Below, piece after piece: positions 1 through 6,867 of a stretch of 64,000 nt of DNA (its first letter is position 1; each line of letters opens with the position of its first letter). A model generated the notes under the pieces. The model was not told the origin of the DNA. It saw only the letters and a program-made list of their open reading frames with translations, and ran no database searches. Source of the DNA: Cytophagales bacterium (lineage in GTDB: Bacteria; Bacteroidota; Bacteroidia; Cytophagales; Flammeovirgaceae); the NCBI GenBank assembly GCA_025056215.1, contig JANWWC010000001.1, positions 310,001 to 374,000 of the forward strand, in the 5' to 3' direction. The position numbers and the translations under genes are program-made.

Positions 1-178
1 TGCGATATGCTACTATGGCGCGCGCCTGTTGTGTAGAGCCAGCGAAAGCCGGATTCAGATACAACGGCGTTGCATAAAACTGAGTAAACTGAGCGTCTTG
101 CCCAAAACTTATATAACTAACTAAGCATAAAACAACGAATCTATTATATATAAAGCACAAAGCAGAGAGTTTTTTCAT
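1..178 (-). CDS. PorP/SprF family type IX secretion membrane protein (N-terminal part)
   Basis: Only the first 59 codons are inside the window; the gene continues past base 1. The start is the ATG read from 178. The translation begins with a signal peptide of about 25 residues ending SYISFGQ and continues with QFTQFYATPLYLNPAFAGS, which closely matches the start of mature PorP/SprF proteins. Members of this family are outer-membrane proteins tied to type IX secretion and gliding in Bacteroidota, and are often found with PKD- or OmpA-type partners, which cannot be seen here. The family call is sound; which paralogue it is cannot be told from this fragment. Confidence 0.85.
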   Translation of the reverse strand, partial: MKKLSALCFIYNRFVVLCLVSYISFGQDAQFTQFYATPLYLNPAFAGSTQQARAIVAYR

Positions 179-190
179 TTTTTATATTTG

Positions 191-198
191 CAAAGATA
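191..198 (-). promoter_or_regulatory. Putative -7 box for the PorP/SprF gene
   Basis: Read on the minus strand this is TATCTTTG, a match to the Bacteroidota -7 consensus TAnnTTTG, 12 bases before the ATG at 178. No clear TTTG -33 element sits at the right distance, so the 5' leader would be very short and the call is tentative. Confidence 0.4.
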
Positions 199-218
199 GC
201 TTTTTTACGAACATTTCT

Positions 219-1082
219 TTATTTAGGAGTAAGTCGATCTATGATAGGAGCTATTCTATTAGCTTTTTCAATGTAATGATAAATTTCTCTTTGATCGTTG
301 TTTTGAATTTTTTCTTTTATAAAATTTAGTTCGTCGATATATTCTTGAAGTGCTTCTAAGATAGCTTCTTTATTTTGTTCAAAAATAGGAGCCCACATAG
401 AAGCTGGACTTTTTGCCAAGCGCGCCGTATCTCGAAACCCCGTAGCAGCAAACTTTAATATGTCAGGCTCGTAATATTGCTTTCTTAGCGCTGTATTAGC
501 GAGTGCAAAAGAAGTTAGATGGCTCAAATGAGAAGCATACGCCAAATAAACGTCGTGTTTGTCGGGTTGTATATAATAAATATCCATGCTGAATCGCGCT
601 CCAAAGAGATAGCGAACAGTGTCTAATGCGTCAAAGTCCGATTTTTCTTGCTCGCAAATAATAAGTTTTTTTCCTATTAACAGTTCTTTAAAAGCTGCGT
701 CTGGTCCAGAGTTTTCTGTTCCTGCCATAGGATGAAGAGCTACATAGCGCCCTCTTTTAGGATGATAAGCCACTCTCTTACACATGGCATATTTTGTTGA
801 ACCAAAATCAACCACTACGGCAGAGGCCGTAATGTAATCTAAAACTTCGGGCAGGATTTGCAAAATAACAGTAACAGGAGCTGCTAAAACAATAAGTTCT
901 GCTTCTCGACAAGCCTCTTTCAGATTTGAACCTTTATCTGCAATCCCTAGTTCTATAGCACGTTCTGTAGTTTGTGTGGTGGAGTTTACTGCTGTAATGG
1001 AAATGCCACTAAAAAAGTCGCGCAGGGCTAAAGCAAAGGAGCCACCTAACAATCCCGTACCGACAATTGCTACTTTTTTCAT
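219..1082 (-). CDS. tyrA: Prephenate dehydrogenase
   Basis: Oxidative decarboxylation of prephenate to 4-hydroxyphenylpyruvate in tyrosine synthesis, NAD-dependent and cytoplasmic. The 287-residue product starts with a Rossmann nucleotide-binding motif (GTGLLGGS, residues 8-15), carries the HPMAGTE segment near residue 117 that is typical of TyrA, and has the helical dimerisation half with SHLSHLTSFALA around 183-194 and the GFRDTARLA motif near 215. There is no chorismate mutase or ACT domain, so this is a minimal monofunctional TyrA; the chorismate mutase is fused to pheA at 59870. Many Bacteroidota keep pheA, an aminotransferase and tyrA together; here they are apart. Confidence 0.92.
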   Translation of the reverse strand: MKKVAIVGTGLLGGSFALALRDFFSGISITAVNSTTQTTERAIELGIADKGSNLKEACREAELIVLAAPVTVILQILPEVLDYITASAVVVDFGSTKYAMCKRVAYHPKRGRYVALHPMAGTENSGPDAAFKELLIGKKLIICEQEKSDFDALDTVRYLFGARFSMDIYYIQPDKHDVYLAYASHLSHLTSFALANTALRKQYYEPDILKFAATGFRDTARLAKSPASMWAPIFEQNKEAILEALQEYIDELNFIKEKIQNNDQREIYHYIEKANRIAPIIDRLTPK

Positions 1083-1203
1083 TTTAAAAACTTAGTCAAT
1101 AATTTTAAGCGAGTTAATTTTTCGAAATAAAAACAAGTTTCTTAAAAGTAAGAAAATACAAAAAGCTTTTGTAAATTTTGTGATTAAAAAGATAAATATT
1201 TAG

Positions 1204-1237
1204 AAAAAAATAGGCGTCCTGCAACGCAGAAAGCCTA
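1204..1237 (-). terminator. Rho-independent terminator after rpsP
   Basis: On the minus strand a stem TAGGC...GCCTA with an inner CTGC/GCAG pair and GTT loop is followed by a run of seven T (plus-strand A run 1204-1210). It lies 25 bases past the rpsP stop. Confidence 0.75.
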
Positions 1238-1261
1238 ATTGTTATTTGTGTAGCTTAGAAA

Positions 1262-1684
1262 TTACTCCGCTTCTGTAGTGATTTTTGGTTGTTGCTCTGC
1301 TTTTTTACGAGCCAATTTTTCTTGATGCTCTTTTATTTTTTGAGCTAACTTTTGTTCTTTTTGAGCTTTCCATTCTTGAAAACGCTTATCTGCCACTTCT
1401 TGTGTGATAGCACCTTTGTTTACACCGATTTGCAAATGCTTCCGAAGCATGACTCCTTCACGAGAAAGCAAAGAACGAACTGTATCAGTAGGCTGTGCTC
1501 CCACCATTAGCCAATACACTGCGCGCTCGTGATTTACAGTTACCTTATGCGGAAAAGGATTAGGATCGTAAGTTCCTAATTTTTCAATAAACTTTCCGTC
1601 TCTTGGTGCACGAGAATCGGCAACTACAATATCGTAAAGAGCTACCTTTTTGCGTCCGCGACGCGCTAATCTGATTCTTACCAT
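1262..1684 (-). CDS. rpsP: 30S ribosomal protein S16
   Basis: Structural protein of the small ribosomal subunit. The 140-residue product begins [13 protein letters not shown] and continues with [20 protein letters not shown], the S16 core. The open frame extends 20 codons upstream, but the ATG at 1684 gives the conserved S16 N-terminus, so I use it. The S16 core ends near residue 85; the remaining 55 residues are a Lys/Gln/Glu-rich helical tail ([26 protein letters not shown] region). Longer S16 tails of this sort are common in Bacteroidota. It is a single-gene unit with its own promoter and terminator, not joined to rimM, trmD or rplS as in many other bacteria. Confidence 0.96.
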   Translation of the reverse strand: MVRIRLARRGRKKVALYDIVVADSRAPRDGKFIEKLGTYDPNPFPHKVTVNHERAVYWLMVGAQPTDTVRSLLSREGVMLRKHLQIGVNKGAITQEVADKRFQEWKAQKEQKLAQKIKEHQEKLARKKAEQQPKITTEAE

Positions 1685-1741
1685 TGAAAAAACAAGTTTA
1701 GTGTTTACCTCTTGCGGATAACTCGTCCGCTTTTCAAATCG

Positions 1742-1771
1742 CAAAGATAGATTCTAGAGTTTTTCTTCAAA
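1742..1771 (-). promoter_or_regulatory. rpsP promoter
   Basis: On the minus strand TTTG (1771-1768), an 18-base spacer and TATCTTTG (1749-1742). This matches the Bacteroidota housekeeping promoter (TTTG, 17-20 bases, TAnnTTTG) in both boxes and in spacing. Transcription should start near 1735, giving a leader of about 50 bases to the ATG at 1684. Confidence 0.7.
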
Positions 1772-1870
1772 AGATTTTTTAATAATTCGTTTGAGAATAT
1801 GTTCTTTCTCAAAAATAAATACTATCATTGCACTCCTTTTGATTAAGTTTGATGTTAAAATAAAAAGAGT

Positions 1871-2017
1871 ATGAATTTATCAAAAAGAGATGTTCTTAAG
1901 CGCATGAAGCCTCAAGCTAAGAAAAAAACAGCTAAGCGCATGAATGCAAAGCCAGTGATTCGCAAAGTAGATGTGCAGGCTATTATTGCAGAATTTGAAT
2001 CCAAAAAAAAGCAGTAG
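1871..2017 (+). CDS. Small basic protein, 48 residues
   Basis: An ATG-started frame of 48 codons: it opens MNLSKRDVLKRMKPQAKKK and ends with an amphipathic stretch (VDVQAIIAEFESKKK). It has a strongly basic N-terminal half, no signal peptide and no membrane segment. It is directly followed by a good rho-independent terminator (2025-2051), which argues that it is a real transcribed unit rather than chance. I do not recognise a family. Its size and charge would suit a nucleic-acid or ribosome-associated protein, but that is only a guess. An antisense open frame over the same bases is rejected. Confidence 0.55.
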   Translation: MNLSKRDVLKRMKPQAKKKTAKRMNAKPVIRKVDVQAIIAEFESKKKQ

Positions 2018-2024
2018 CATGTAT

Positions 2025-2051
2025 ACCCGAAATGAAGGTTTCGGGTTTTTT
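2025..2051 (+). terminator. Rho-independent terminator after the 48-residue gene
   Basis: Perfect 7-bp stem CCCGAAA / TTTCGGG with a TGAAGG loop (2026-2045) followed by six T. It starts 8 bases past the stop codon at 2017. Confidence 0.8.
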
Positions 2052-2140
2052 CTAAAGGAGACAATTATAAAGTTTTTATATTTTTGTAAGGTTATTTCTA
2101 TTTTTACTCGTCTCAAAAATTATTTAAAGGAAAGTTCTGT

Positions 2141-3340
2141 ATGGCATATCTCTCAGACCGTATCAACGCGTTAGCCGAATCAGCTACTCTAGGAATGGCA
2201 GTAAAAGCGCGTGAACTGCAAGAAAAAGGAATTCATGTAATAAAGCTAAACGTAGGCGAACCCGATTTTCCAACGCCCAAGCATATTTGTGAAGCTGCCA
2301 AGCAAGCTATCGACTCAGGAAAATATTTTACTTATTCCCCTGTACCAGGTTATCCCGACCTTATAAAAGGAATTATTCAAAAACTTAAAAAAGATAACCA
2401 GTTAGAGTATTCTCCTAAGCAAATTGTTGTTTCAACAGGAGCCAAGCAATCGCTCGCTAATGTAATTTTATGCGTAGTCAATCCAGGCGATGAAGTGCTA
2501 ATATTTTCTCCTTATTGGGTCTCTTATGCTGAACAAGTCAAACTGGCAGGCGGAATCCCTATTGAGCTCAAAACAGATATTTCTACGGGTTTTAAAGTAA
2601 CTCCGCAGCAACTTCAAAAAGCTATCACTCCTAAAACCCGCTTAGTAATGTATTCTTCTCCTTGCAATCCTACAGGTGCTGTTTTTAGCGAAGCTGAGTT
2701 GCGCGCGTACGCAGAAGTTTTGAAGCCTTACGAAAATATTTTAGTGCTAGCAGACGAGATTTATGAATATATCAATTTCGGAAGAATTCCTCATTTCAGC
2801 ATGGCACAAATTCCTTTTATGAAAGAGCGTACCATTGTTGTAAACGGATTTTCTAAAGGATATGCCATGACTGGATGGCGAGTGGGCTATATCGCTGCAC
2901 CTGAATATATTGCTACTGCTGCTAATAAACTACAAGGACAGTACACCTCAGGAACTTGTTCTATTGCACAACGCGCTGCGGTAGCTGCTATTACAGGGGA
3001 TAACTCTTTTGCAAAAGAAATGAATGAAGCTTATCGACGAAGAAGGGACTTAGTCAAAAGCCTACTAGATCAAATCAAAGGTGTAAAAACTTACACACCC
3101 GATGGAGCCTTCTATATCTTTCCCGATGTAAGTGATTTCTTTGGAAAGTCTTACAATGGACAAACTATCCGCAACTCTCCCGACTTAGCAATGTATCTTC
3201 TCAATGAAGGACACGTAGCCGTCGTAGATGGAGAATCTTTCGGAGAGCCTAAATGCATCCGCATTTCTTTTGCTGCTTCCGATGAAGAACTTAAAGAAGC
3301 TTGCCAACGAATTAAGATTGCTTTGGAAAAACTTTCTTAA
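2141..3340 (+). CDS. PLP-dependent class I/II aminotransferase (aspartate aminotransferase family)
   Basis: Transfers an amino group between an amino acid (aspartate or an aromatic acid) and a 2-oxo acid, using pyridoxal phosphate. The 399-residue protein has the subgroup I-gamma pattern: LNVGEPDFPTP near residue 36, NPTG at 176-179, LADEIYEY at 203-210, and the PLP-binding Lys239 in NGFSKGYAMTGWRVGY. The C-terminal CIRISFAAS carries the expected carboxylate-binding Arg. In related bacteria this enzyme is often encoded beside tyrA and pheA and may transaminate prephenate or phenylpyruvate; here it is 1 kb from tyrA on the opposite strand. Substrate preference (AspC versus an aromatic or prephenate aminotransferase) cannot be read from the sequence, so no symbol is given. 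Confidence 0.9.
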   Translation: MAYLSDRINALAESATLGMAVKARELQEKGIHVIKLNVGEPDFPTPKHICEAAKQAIDSGKYFTYSPVPGYPDLIKGIIQKLKKDNQLEYSPKQIVVSTGAKQSLANVILCVVNPGDEVLIFSPYWVSYAEQVKLAGGIPIELKTDISTGFKVTPQQLQKAITPKTRLVMYSSPCNPTGAVFSEAELRAYAEVLKPYENILVLADEIYEYINFGRIPHFSMAQIPFMKERTIVVNGFSKGYAMTGWRVGYIAAPEYIATAANKLQGQYTSGTCSIAQRAAVAAITGDNSFAKEMNEAYRRRRDLVKSLLDQIKGVKTYTPDGAFYIFPDVSDFFGKSYNGQTIRNSPDLAMYLLNEGHVAVVDGESFGEPKCIRISFAASDEELKEACQRIKIALEKLS

Positions 3341-3346
3341 AAACTC

Positions 3347-3373
3347 GCCCTGACAAATTTTGTTAGGGCTTTT
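3347..3373 (+). terminator. Rho-independent terminator after the aminotransferase gene
   Basis: GCCCTGACA / TGTTAGGGC stem with an AATTT loop (one G-T pair), followed by TTTT. It starts 6 bases after the stop codon at 3340. Confidence 0.75.
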
Positions 3374-3434
3374 CGATTTTTTCCTTATTTGAAACTTAAG
3401 AGTGCTGCAAATTGTTTCTATCTAAAATCAAACT

Positions 3435-4058
3435 ATGAAAACAATTTGGACGCTCGTTCTTTTAACAACTTTGGCGTATTGCCAAAAAATAGAAACACAA
3501 AATAAGACCAATCGTCAATCATTGAACATGGAAGTCGCAACATTTGGAGCAGGCTGTTTTTGGTGTGTAGAAGCCATTTTTCAACGCGTAAACGGAGTAG
3601 AAAAAGTCGTATCTGGATACATGGGCGGAACTACTATAAATCCTACTTACAAAGAAGTATGTAGTGGAAAAACAGGACATGCAGAAGTCTGCCAAATTAC
3701 CTATAATCCTGCTATCATCTCTTATGAAGAATTATTAGAAATCTTTTTTCAAACTCACGATCCTACTACCTTAAACCGACAAGGAAATGACATAGGAACA
3801 CAATATCGTTCTGTTATATTCTATCACACGCCTATACAAAAAGAACTGGCAGAAAATGTCAAGCAAAAACTTACAGAAGCTAAAATTTTTAAAAATCCTA
3901 TTGTAACCGAGATTAGCCCTGCAAAAACTTTTTATCCTGCAGAAGACTACCATCAAAATTACTTCAATAACAACCCGCATCAACCTTATTGCGCTTTTGT
4001 CATAGCTCCTAAAGTGGAAAAATTTCAAAAAGTATTTAAAGAAAAGTTAAAAAAATAA
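3435..4058 (+). CDS. msrA: Peptide-methionine (S)-S-oxide reductase, exported form
   Basis: Repairs methionine-S-sulfoxide in proteins. The MsrA domain spans about residues 33-190 of 207. The catalytic signature GCFWC is at 40-44 (Cys41 nucleophile), followed by GVEKVVSGYMGG and the TGHAEV segment (Glu/His partners), all as in active MsrA. The first 16 residues (MKTIWTLVLLTTLAYC) are a hydrophobic export signal; Cys16 might be a lipoprotein cysteine, but Tyr at -1 is unusual for a lipobox, so this could instead be a cleaved signal. Export suggests that it protects envelope proteins. No MsrB is fused or adjacent. Confidence 0.92.
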   Translation: MKTIWTLVLLTTLAYCQKIETQNKTNRQSLNMEVATFGAGCFWCVEAIFQRVNGVEKVVSGYMGGTTINPTYKEVCSGKTGHAEVCQITYNPAIISYEELLEIFFQTHDPTTLNRQGNDIGTQYRSVIFYHTPIQKELAENVKQKLTEAKIFKNPIVTEISPAKTFYPAEDYHQNYFNNNPHQPYCAFVIAPKVEKFQKVFKEKLKK

Positions 4059-4100
4059 AAAATTAACAAACTATTGTTGCTTTGTAAAATGCTTTGATTT

Positions 4101-4988
4101 ATGAGTCATATCTTGCCTGTTGGGTTAGTTCAACAAACTTGTAGTACGAATCGCCAAGAAAATATTCAAAAAAGTATTGAAGGTATTCGAGAATGTGCTT
4201 CCTTAGGAGCAAAACTCGTGGTACTCCAAGAGTTACATACAAATATCTATTTTTGTCAGGCAGAATCTCCCGAAATGTTTGACATGGCGGAAAAAATTCC
4301 AGGACCTTCTACCGAAATTTTTGGCAAAATTGCAAAAGAATGCAGAGTGGTTTTGGTAACTTCTTTATTTGAAAAAAGAGCATCAGGGTTGTACCATAAT
4401 ACTGCAGTAGTTTTCGAAAAAGATGGAAGCATTGCTGGGAAATACCGAAAAATGCATATCCCTGACGACCCTGCTTATTACGAAAAGTTTTATTTTACAC
4501 CTGGTGATTTAGGATTCAAACCCATTAGAACGTCAGTAGGAACGTTGGGTGTCTTGGTATGCTGGGACCAATGGTATCCTGAAGCAGCGCGCTTGATGAG
4601 CTTAGCAGGAGCAGATATTTTGCTCTACCCCACGGCAATCGGCTGGGAAACAACAGATGCTCCAGACGAACAAGAACGTCAACAAAAAGCATGGATACTT
4701 TCTCAGCGCGCTCATGCGATTGCTAACGGATTACCAGTGGTTGCCGTCAATCGAGTAGGATTTGAGCCAGACTTTTCGGGTGTAACCAAAGGTATTTTAT
4801 TTTGGGGAAATAGCTTTGTGGCAGGTCCACAAGGAGAACTCTTAGCCGAACTGCCTTCTGATAAAGAAGTAAATTCTGTAGTAGAAATCGATATGACTCG
4901 CTCTGAAAAAGTGCGGCGTATGTGGCCTTTTTTAAGAGATAGACGTATCGATGCTTATCAAGGGTTACTTCAACGATACATCGATTAA
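4101..4988 (+). CDS. aguB: N-carbamoylputrescine amidase (nitrilase superfamily)
   Basis: Hydrolyses N-carbamoylputrescine to putrescine, CO2 and ammonia in the agmatine route to polyamines. The 295-residue protein carries the nitrilase catalytic triad in family context: Glu44 (LQELH), Lys117 (YRKMHIPDD) and Cys154 (VCWDQWYPEAARL). The segments KMHIPDDPAYYEKFYF, CWDQWYPE and YPTAIGWE are characteristic of AguB rather than of other nitrilases. No agmatine deiminase (aguA) lies in the window, so the rest of the pathway must be elsewhere. It follows msrA by 42 bases and precedes the nuclease gene by 54, on the same strand. Confidence 0.9.
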   Translation: MSHILPVGLVQQTCSTNRQENIQKSIEGIRECASLGAKLVVLQELHTNIYFCQAESPEMFDMAEKIPGPSTEIFGKIAKECRVVLVTSLFEKRASGLYHNTAVVFEKDGSIAGKYRKMHIPDDPAYYEKFYFTPGDLGFKPIRTSVGTLGVLVCWDQWYPEAARLMSLAGADILLYPTAIGWETTDAPDEQERQQKAWILSQRAHAIANGLPVVAVNRVGFEPDFSGVTKGILFWGNSFVAGPQGELLAELPSDKEVNSVVEIDMTRSEKVRRMWPFLRDRRIDAYQGLLQRYID

Positions 4989-5042
4989 AGACTTTTATTA
5001 AATTGATAAATAAAAAGTTTGTTGTTTTTTTGGAGATGATTT

Positions 5043-5744
5043 TTGAAAATTTGGAGAGAATTTTTCGTCGAACCTTTACATTTGGTACGAGTGAGCAAGA
5101 AAGATAAAAAAGTGAAATTAGAAATTTTAGGATTGTCCGCAAGCCATTCTCAATCTGGCTCGTTCGCATTAGTATTAGGCGAAGAAAGCGGAAAGAGGCG
5201 CTTACCTATTATTATAGGTATGTTTGAAGCACAGGCTATCGCGATTGAAATGGAAAAAATTCCTTCTCATCGCCCTATGACGCATGATTTATTCAAATCC
5301 TTCGCACACGCATTCGGAATCAAAATATCCGAAATTGTGATTTCTGACCTGCACGAAGGTGTTTTTTATGCAAAAATTTGTTGCTCTTTCTCCGATGGTA
5401 GTAATTATACAGAAATAGATGCTCGTCCGTCAGATGCAATCGCTATCGGTATTCGATTTAACGTGCCCATTTACGCCTACGAAGCTGTGATGAAAGAAGC
5501 AGGAATCATCCTACAAGACGAACCTGAAGACGATAAAAAAGACACTCCTGAAGATATCTCATCACAAACTCCTCGTTCTAAAAGAACTGTTCCTAAAACA
5601 TCTAAACAGGCTTCTTTTGAAGAATCTTTAACTGAAATGAATGTCGAACAACTCACTCGCTTGCTCGAGGCAGCCATACAAGCAGAAGACTATGAAAAAG
5701 CCGCTAAAATTAGAGATGAACTTTCAAGAAGAAATCAAAAATAA
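5043..5744 (+). CDS. Bifunctional nuclease (BFN/DUF151) domain protein with C-terminal UVR motif
   Basis: The BFN domain covers about residues 24-155: VKLEILGLSASHSQSGSFAL, LPIIIGMFEAQAIAIEME, RPMTHDLF and DARPSDAIAIGIRF are all family hallmarks. After a Glu/Asp/Ser-rich linker (about 155-195), residues 200-233 form a UVR motif (AAIQAEDYEKAAKIRDEL), the UvrB-UvrC/ClpC interaction helix pair. This BFN-UVR architecture is common in Bacteroidota. No ATG is available near the start: the longest form starts at TTG 5043, and GTG 5091 gives a start closer to typical BFN proteins and may be the true one. BFN proteins have been reported to cut RNA and DNA in plants; their bacterial role is unsettled. 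Confidence 0.85.
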   Translation: MKIWREFFVEPLHLVRVSKKDKKVKLEILGLSASHSQSGSFALVLGEESGKRRLPIIIGMFEAQAIAIEMEKIPSHRPMTHDLFKSFAHAFGIKISEIVISDLHEGVFYAKICCSFSDGSNYTEIDARPSDAIAIGIRFNVPIYAYEAVMKEAGIILQDEPEDDKKDTPEDISSQTPRSKRTVPKTSKQASFEESLTEMNVEQLTRLLEAAIQAEDYEKAAKIRDELSRRNQK

Positions 5745-5827
5745 TTTTTTTGCTTTTGCTTTACTTTTCAAACTGATTTTGCCTTAATTTGAGTCGAAAA
5801 CATTCTCTTAAATAAACTTTAAGAATC

Positions 5828-6157
5828 ATGACAGTTAATCTTACGATGTTAGAAATGCCCGAAATCATGGATGGGTTGCTTATGTCGTTGAACCCTAATG
5901 CTTACTTTGTAGCAGGCGGAAATGACGAAGACGATGACTACGACGATTTTGATGATGAAGACTCTGATTTTGACGACGAAGATTTTGATGATGATTTTGA
6001 CGACGAAGATTTTGATGATGATTTTGACGATGAAGATTTCGATGACGAAGACTTTGATGAAGAAGATTTTGACGAATCGAGCATAGAAGATTTTGATGAA
6101 GCAATATACGATGATGAGGACGAAGACTTTGAAGATGATTATGATGATAACTACTAA
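5828..6157 (+). CDS. Highly acidic Asp/Glu/Phe-repeat protein
   Basis: A 109-residue protein whose residues 1-30 are ordinary (MTVNLTMLEMPEIMDGLLMS) and whose remainder is almost wholly Asp, Glu and Phe, built on repeats of FDDEDFDD. There is no signal peptide and no membrane segment. The predicted charge is extremely negative. The stop codon overlaps the bidirectional hairpin at 6156-6181, and the gene faces the DUF4295-rpmG-rpmB unit. I know no function; such tails can act as nucleic-acid mimics, histone- or ribosome-binding chaperones or cation buffers. The clear start, promoter-sized gap and terminator support a real gene, although the repetitive part could mislead any gene caller. Confidence 0.65.
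   Translation: MTVNLTMLEMPEIMDGLLMSLNPNAYFVAGGNDEDDDYDDFDDEDSDFDDEDFDDDFDDEDFDDDFDDEDFDDEDFDEEDFDESSIEDFDEAIYDDEDEDFEDDYDDNY
5920..6150 (+). repeat. Acidic coding repeat (FDDEDFDD-type)
   Basis: Imperfect tandem units of about 18-27 bases built from GACGAAGATTTTGATGAT, alternating GAC/GAT and GAA/GAG codons. The protein repeat is better kept than the DNA repeat, which suggests selection on composition. Confidence 0.7.
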
Positions 6158-6181
6158 AAAAGGGCGTTAAAAATCGCCCTT
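6156..6181. terminator. Bidirectional terminator between the acidic gene and the DUF4295 unit
   Basis: GGGCG / CGCCC stem with an eight-base loop (6162-6179). Read on the minus strand it is followed by six T, so it is strongest for the rpmB-rpmG-DUF4295 transcript; on the plus strand only two T follow. The minus T run overlaps the stop codon of the acidic gene. Confidence 0.7.
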
Positions 6182-6213
6182 CATTATCAAGAAATTTTTC
6201 TAAATCATAGCAA

Positions 6214-6363
6214 TTATTTCTTAAAATAAGCCTGTACTTCCGATTCTGGAATAATTTCAGACTTAAAAGAATAGCTGCCTGATGGAGATTTCACTGGCTT
6301 AATTACTTTGGCGTATTTTACACCGCCCTCTCTCTTTAAAGTTGCAACTACCTTCTTTGCCAT
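6214..6363 (-). CDS. DUF4295 family protein
   Basis: A 49-residue protein starting MAKKVVATLKREGGVKYAK and ending with EIIPESEVQAYFKK. DUF4295 is a small Bacteroidota-specific family almost always encoded directly after rpmG, as here (5-base gap). The conserved link suggests a ribosome-associated role, but that is an inference from context. It is the last gene of the rpmB-rpmG-DUF4295 unit and is followed by the hairpin at 6156-6181. Confidence 0.88.
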   Translation of the reverse strand: MAKKVVATLKREGGVKYAKVIKPVKSPSGSYSFKSEIIPESEVQAYFKK

Positions 6364-6368
6364 AAGAA

Positions 6369-6551
6369 TTACTTAATTTCCTTGTGAATAGTATACCTTT
6401 TTAAAATTGGATTGTACTTTCTACGCTCTAATCGCTCGGGTGTATTCTTGCGATTTTTTGTAGTAATGTAGCGAGAAATGCCAGGCATGCCTGATGCCTT
6501 GTGCTCTGTACATTCGAGTATCACTTGTACTCTGTTTCCTTTCTTTGCCAT
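6369..6551 (-). CDS. rpmG: 50S ribosomal protein L33
   Basis: A 60-residue L33: [18 protein letters not shown] at the start and [24 protein letters not shown] in the middle. It has only one Cys in place of the paired CxxC motifs, so it is the zinc-free (C-minus) form. It is sandwiched between rpmB (6-base gap) and DUF4295. Confidence 0.95.
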   Translation of the reverse strand: MAKKGNRVQVILECTEHKASGMPGISRYITTKNRKNTPERLERRKYNPILKRYTIHKEIK

Positions 6552-6557
6552 AACAAC

Positions 6558-6791
6558 TTATGCTAATTTTCCTTTTTTAATAGCTTCTCTTAATACAGCA
6601 GAAATTCCTTTCTTATTGATCGTGCGAAGCGCTTTTGTACACACTTTTAGTTCCACCCATTTGTCTTCTTCAGGGATATAAAACTTTTTTTTATGAAGAT
6701 TGGGCACAAACAGACGCTTCGTTTTATTATTTGCATGCGATACTGAGTTCCCGACTCTTGCACGCTTTCCTGTAATGTCACAGACTCTCAT
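6558..6791 (-). CDS. rpmB: 50S ribosomal protein L28
   Basis: A 77-residue L28 with the family start MRVCDITGKRARVGNSVSHA and the conserved NNKTKRLFVPNL segment. It heads the minus-strand unit with rpmG and DUF4295; aroA lies 76 bases upstream on the same strand, so the four genes may be read together, although the gap is long enough to hold a promoter. Confidence 0.96.
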   Translation of the reverse strand: MRVCDITGKRARVGNSVSHANNKTKRLFVPNLHKKKFYIPEEDKWVELKVCTKALRTINKKGISAVLREAIKKGKLA

Positions 6792-6867
6792 TTGAATTTG
6801 ATTTTTTTAAAATCGAGATGCAATTCTAAAAAAACAATTTATTTTTTGCAAACAAGGTAACCAGTTT

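Noticed and set aside
1880-2116. Open frame of 78 codons on the minus strand across the small basic gene and its terminator
   Set aside because: It reads through the antisense of a terminator hairpin and of a better-supported plus-strand gene, has no signal of its own and has an unlikely aromatic/Cys-rich composition.
5895-6104. Minus-strand open frame rich in His, Gln, Asn and Arg opposite the acidic gene
   Set aside because: It is the shadow of GAT/GAC/GAA codons, with no start context or domain.
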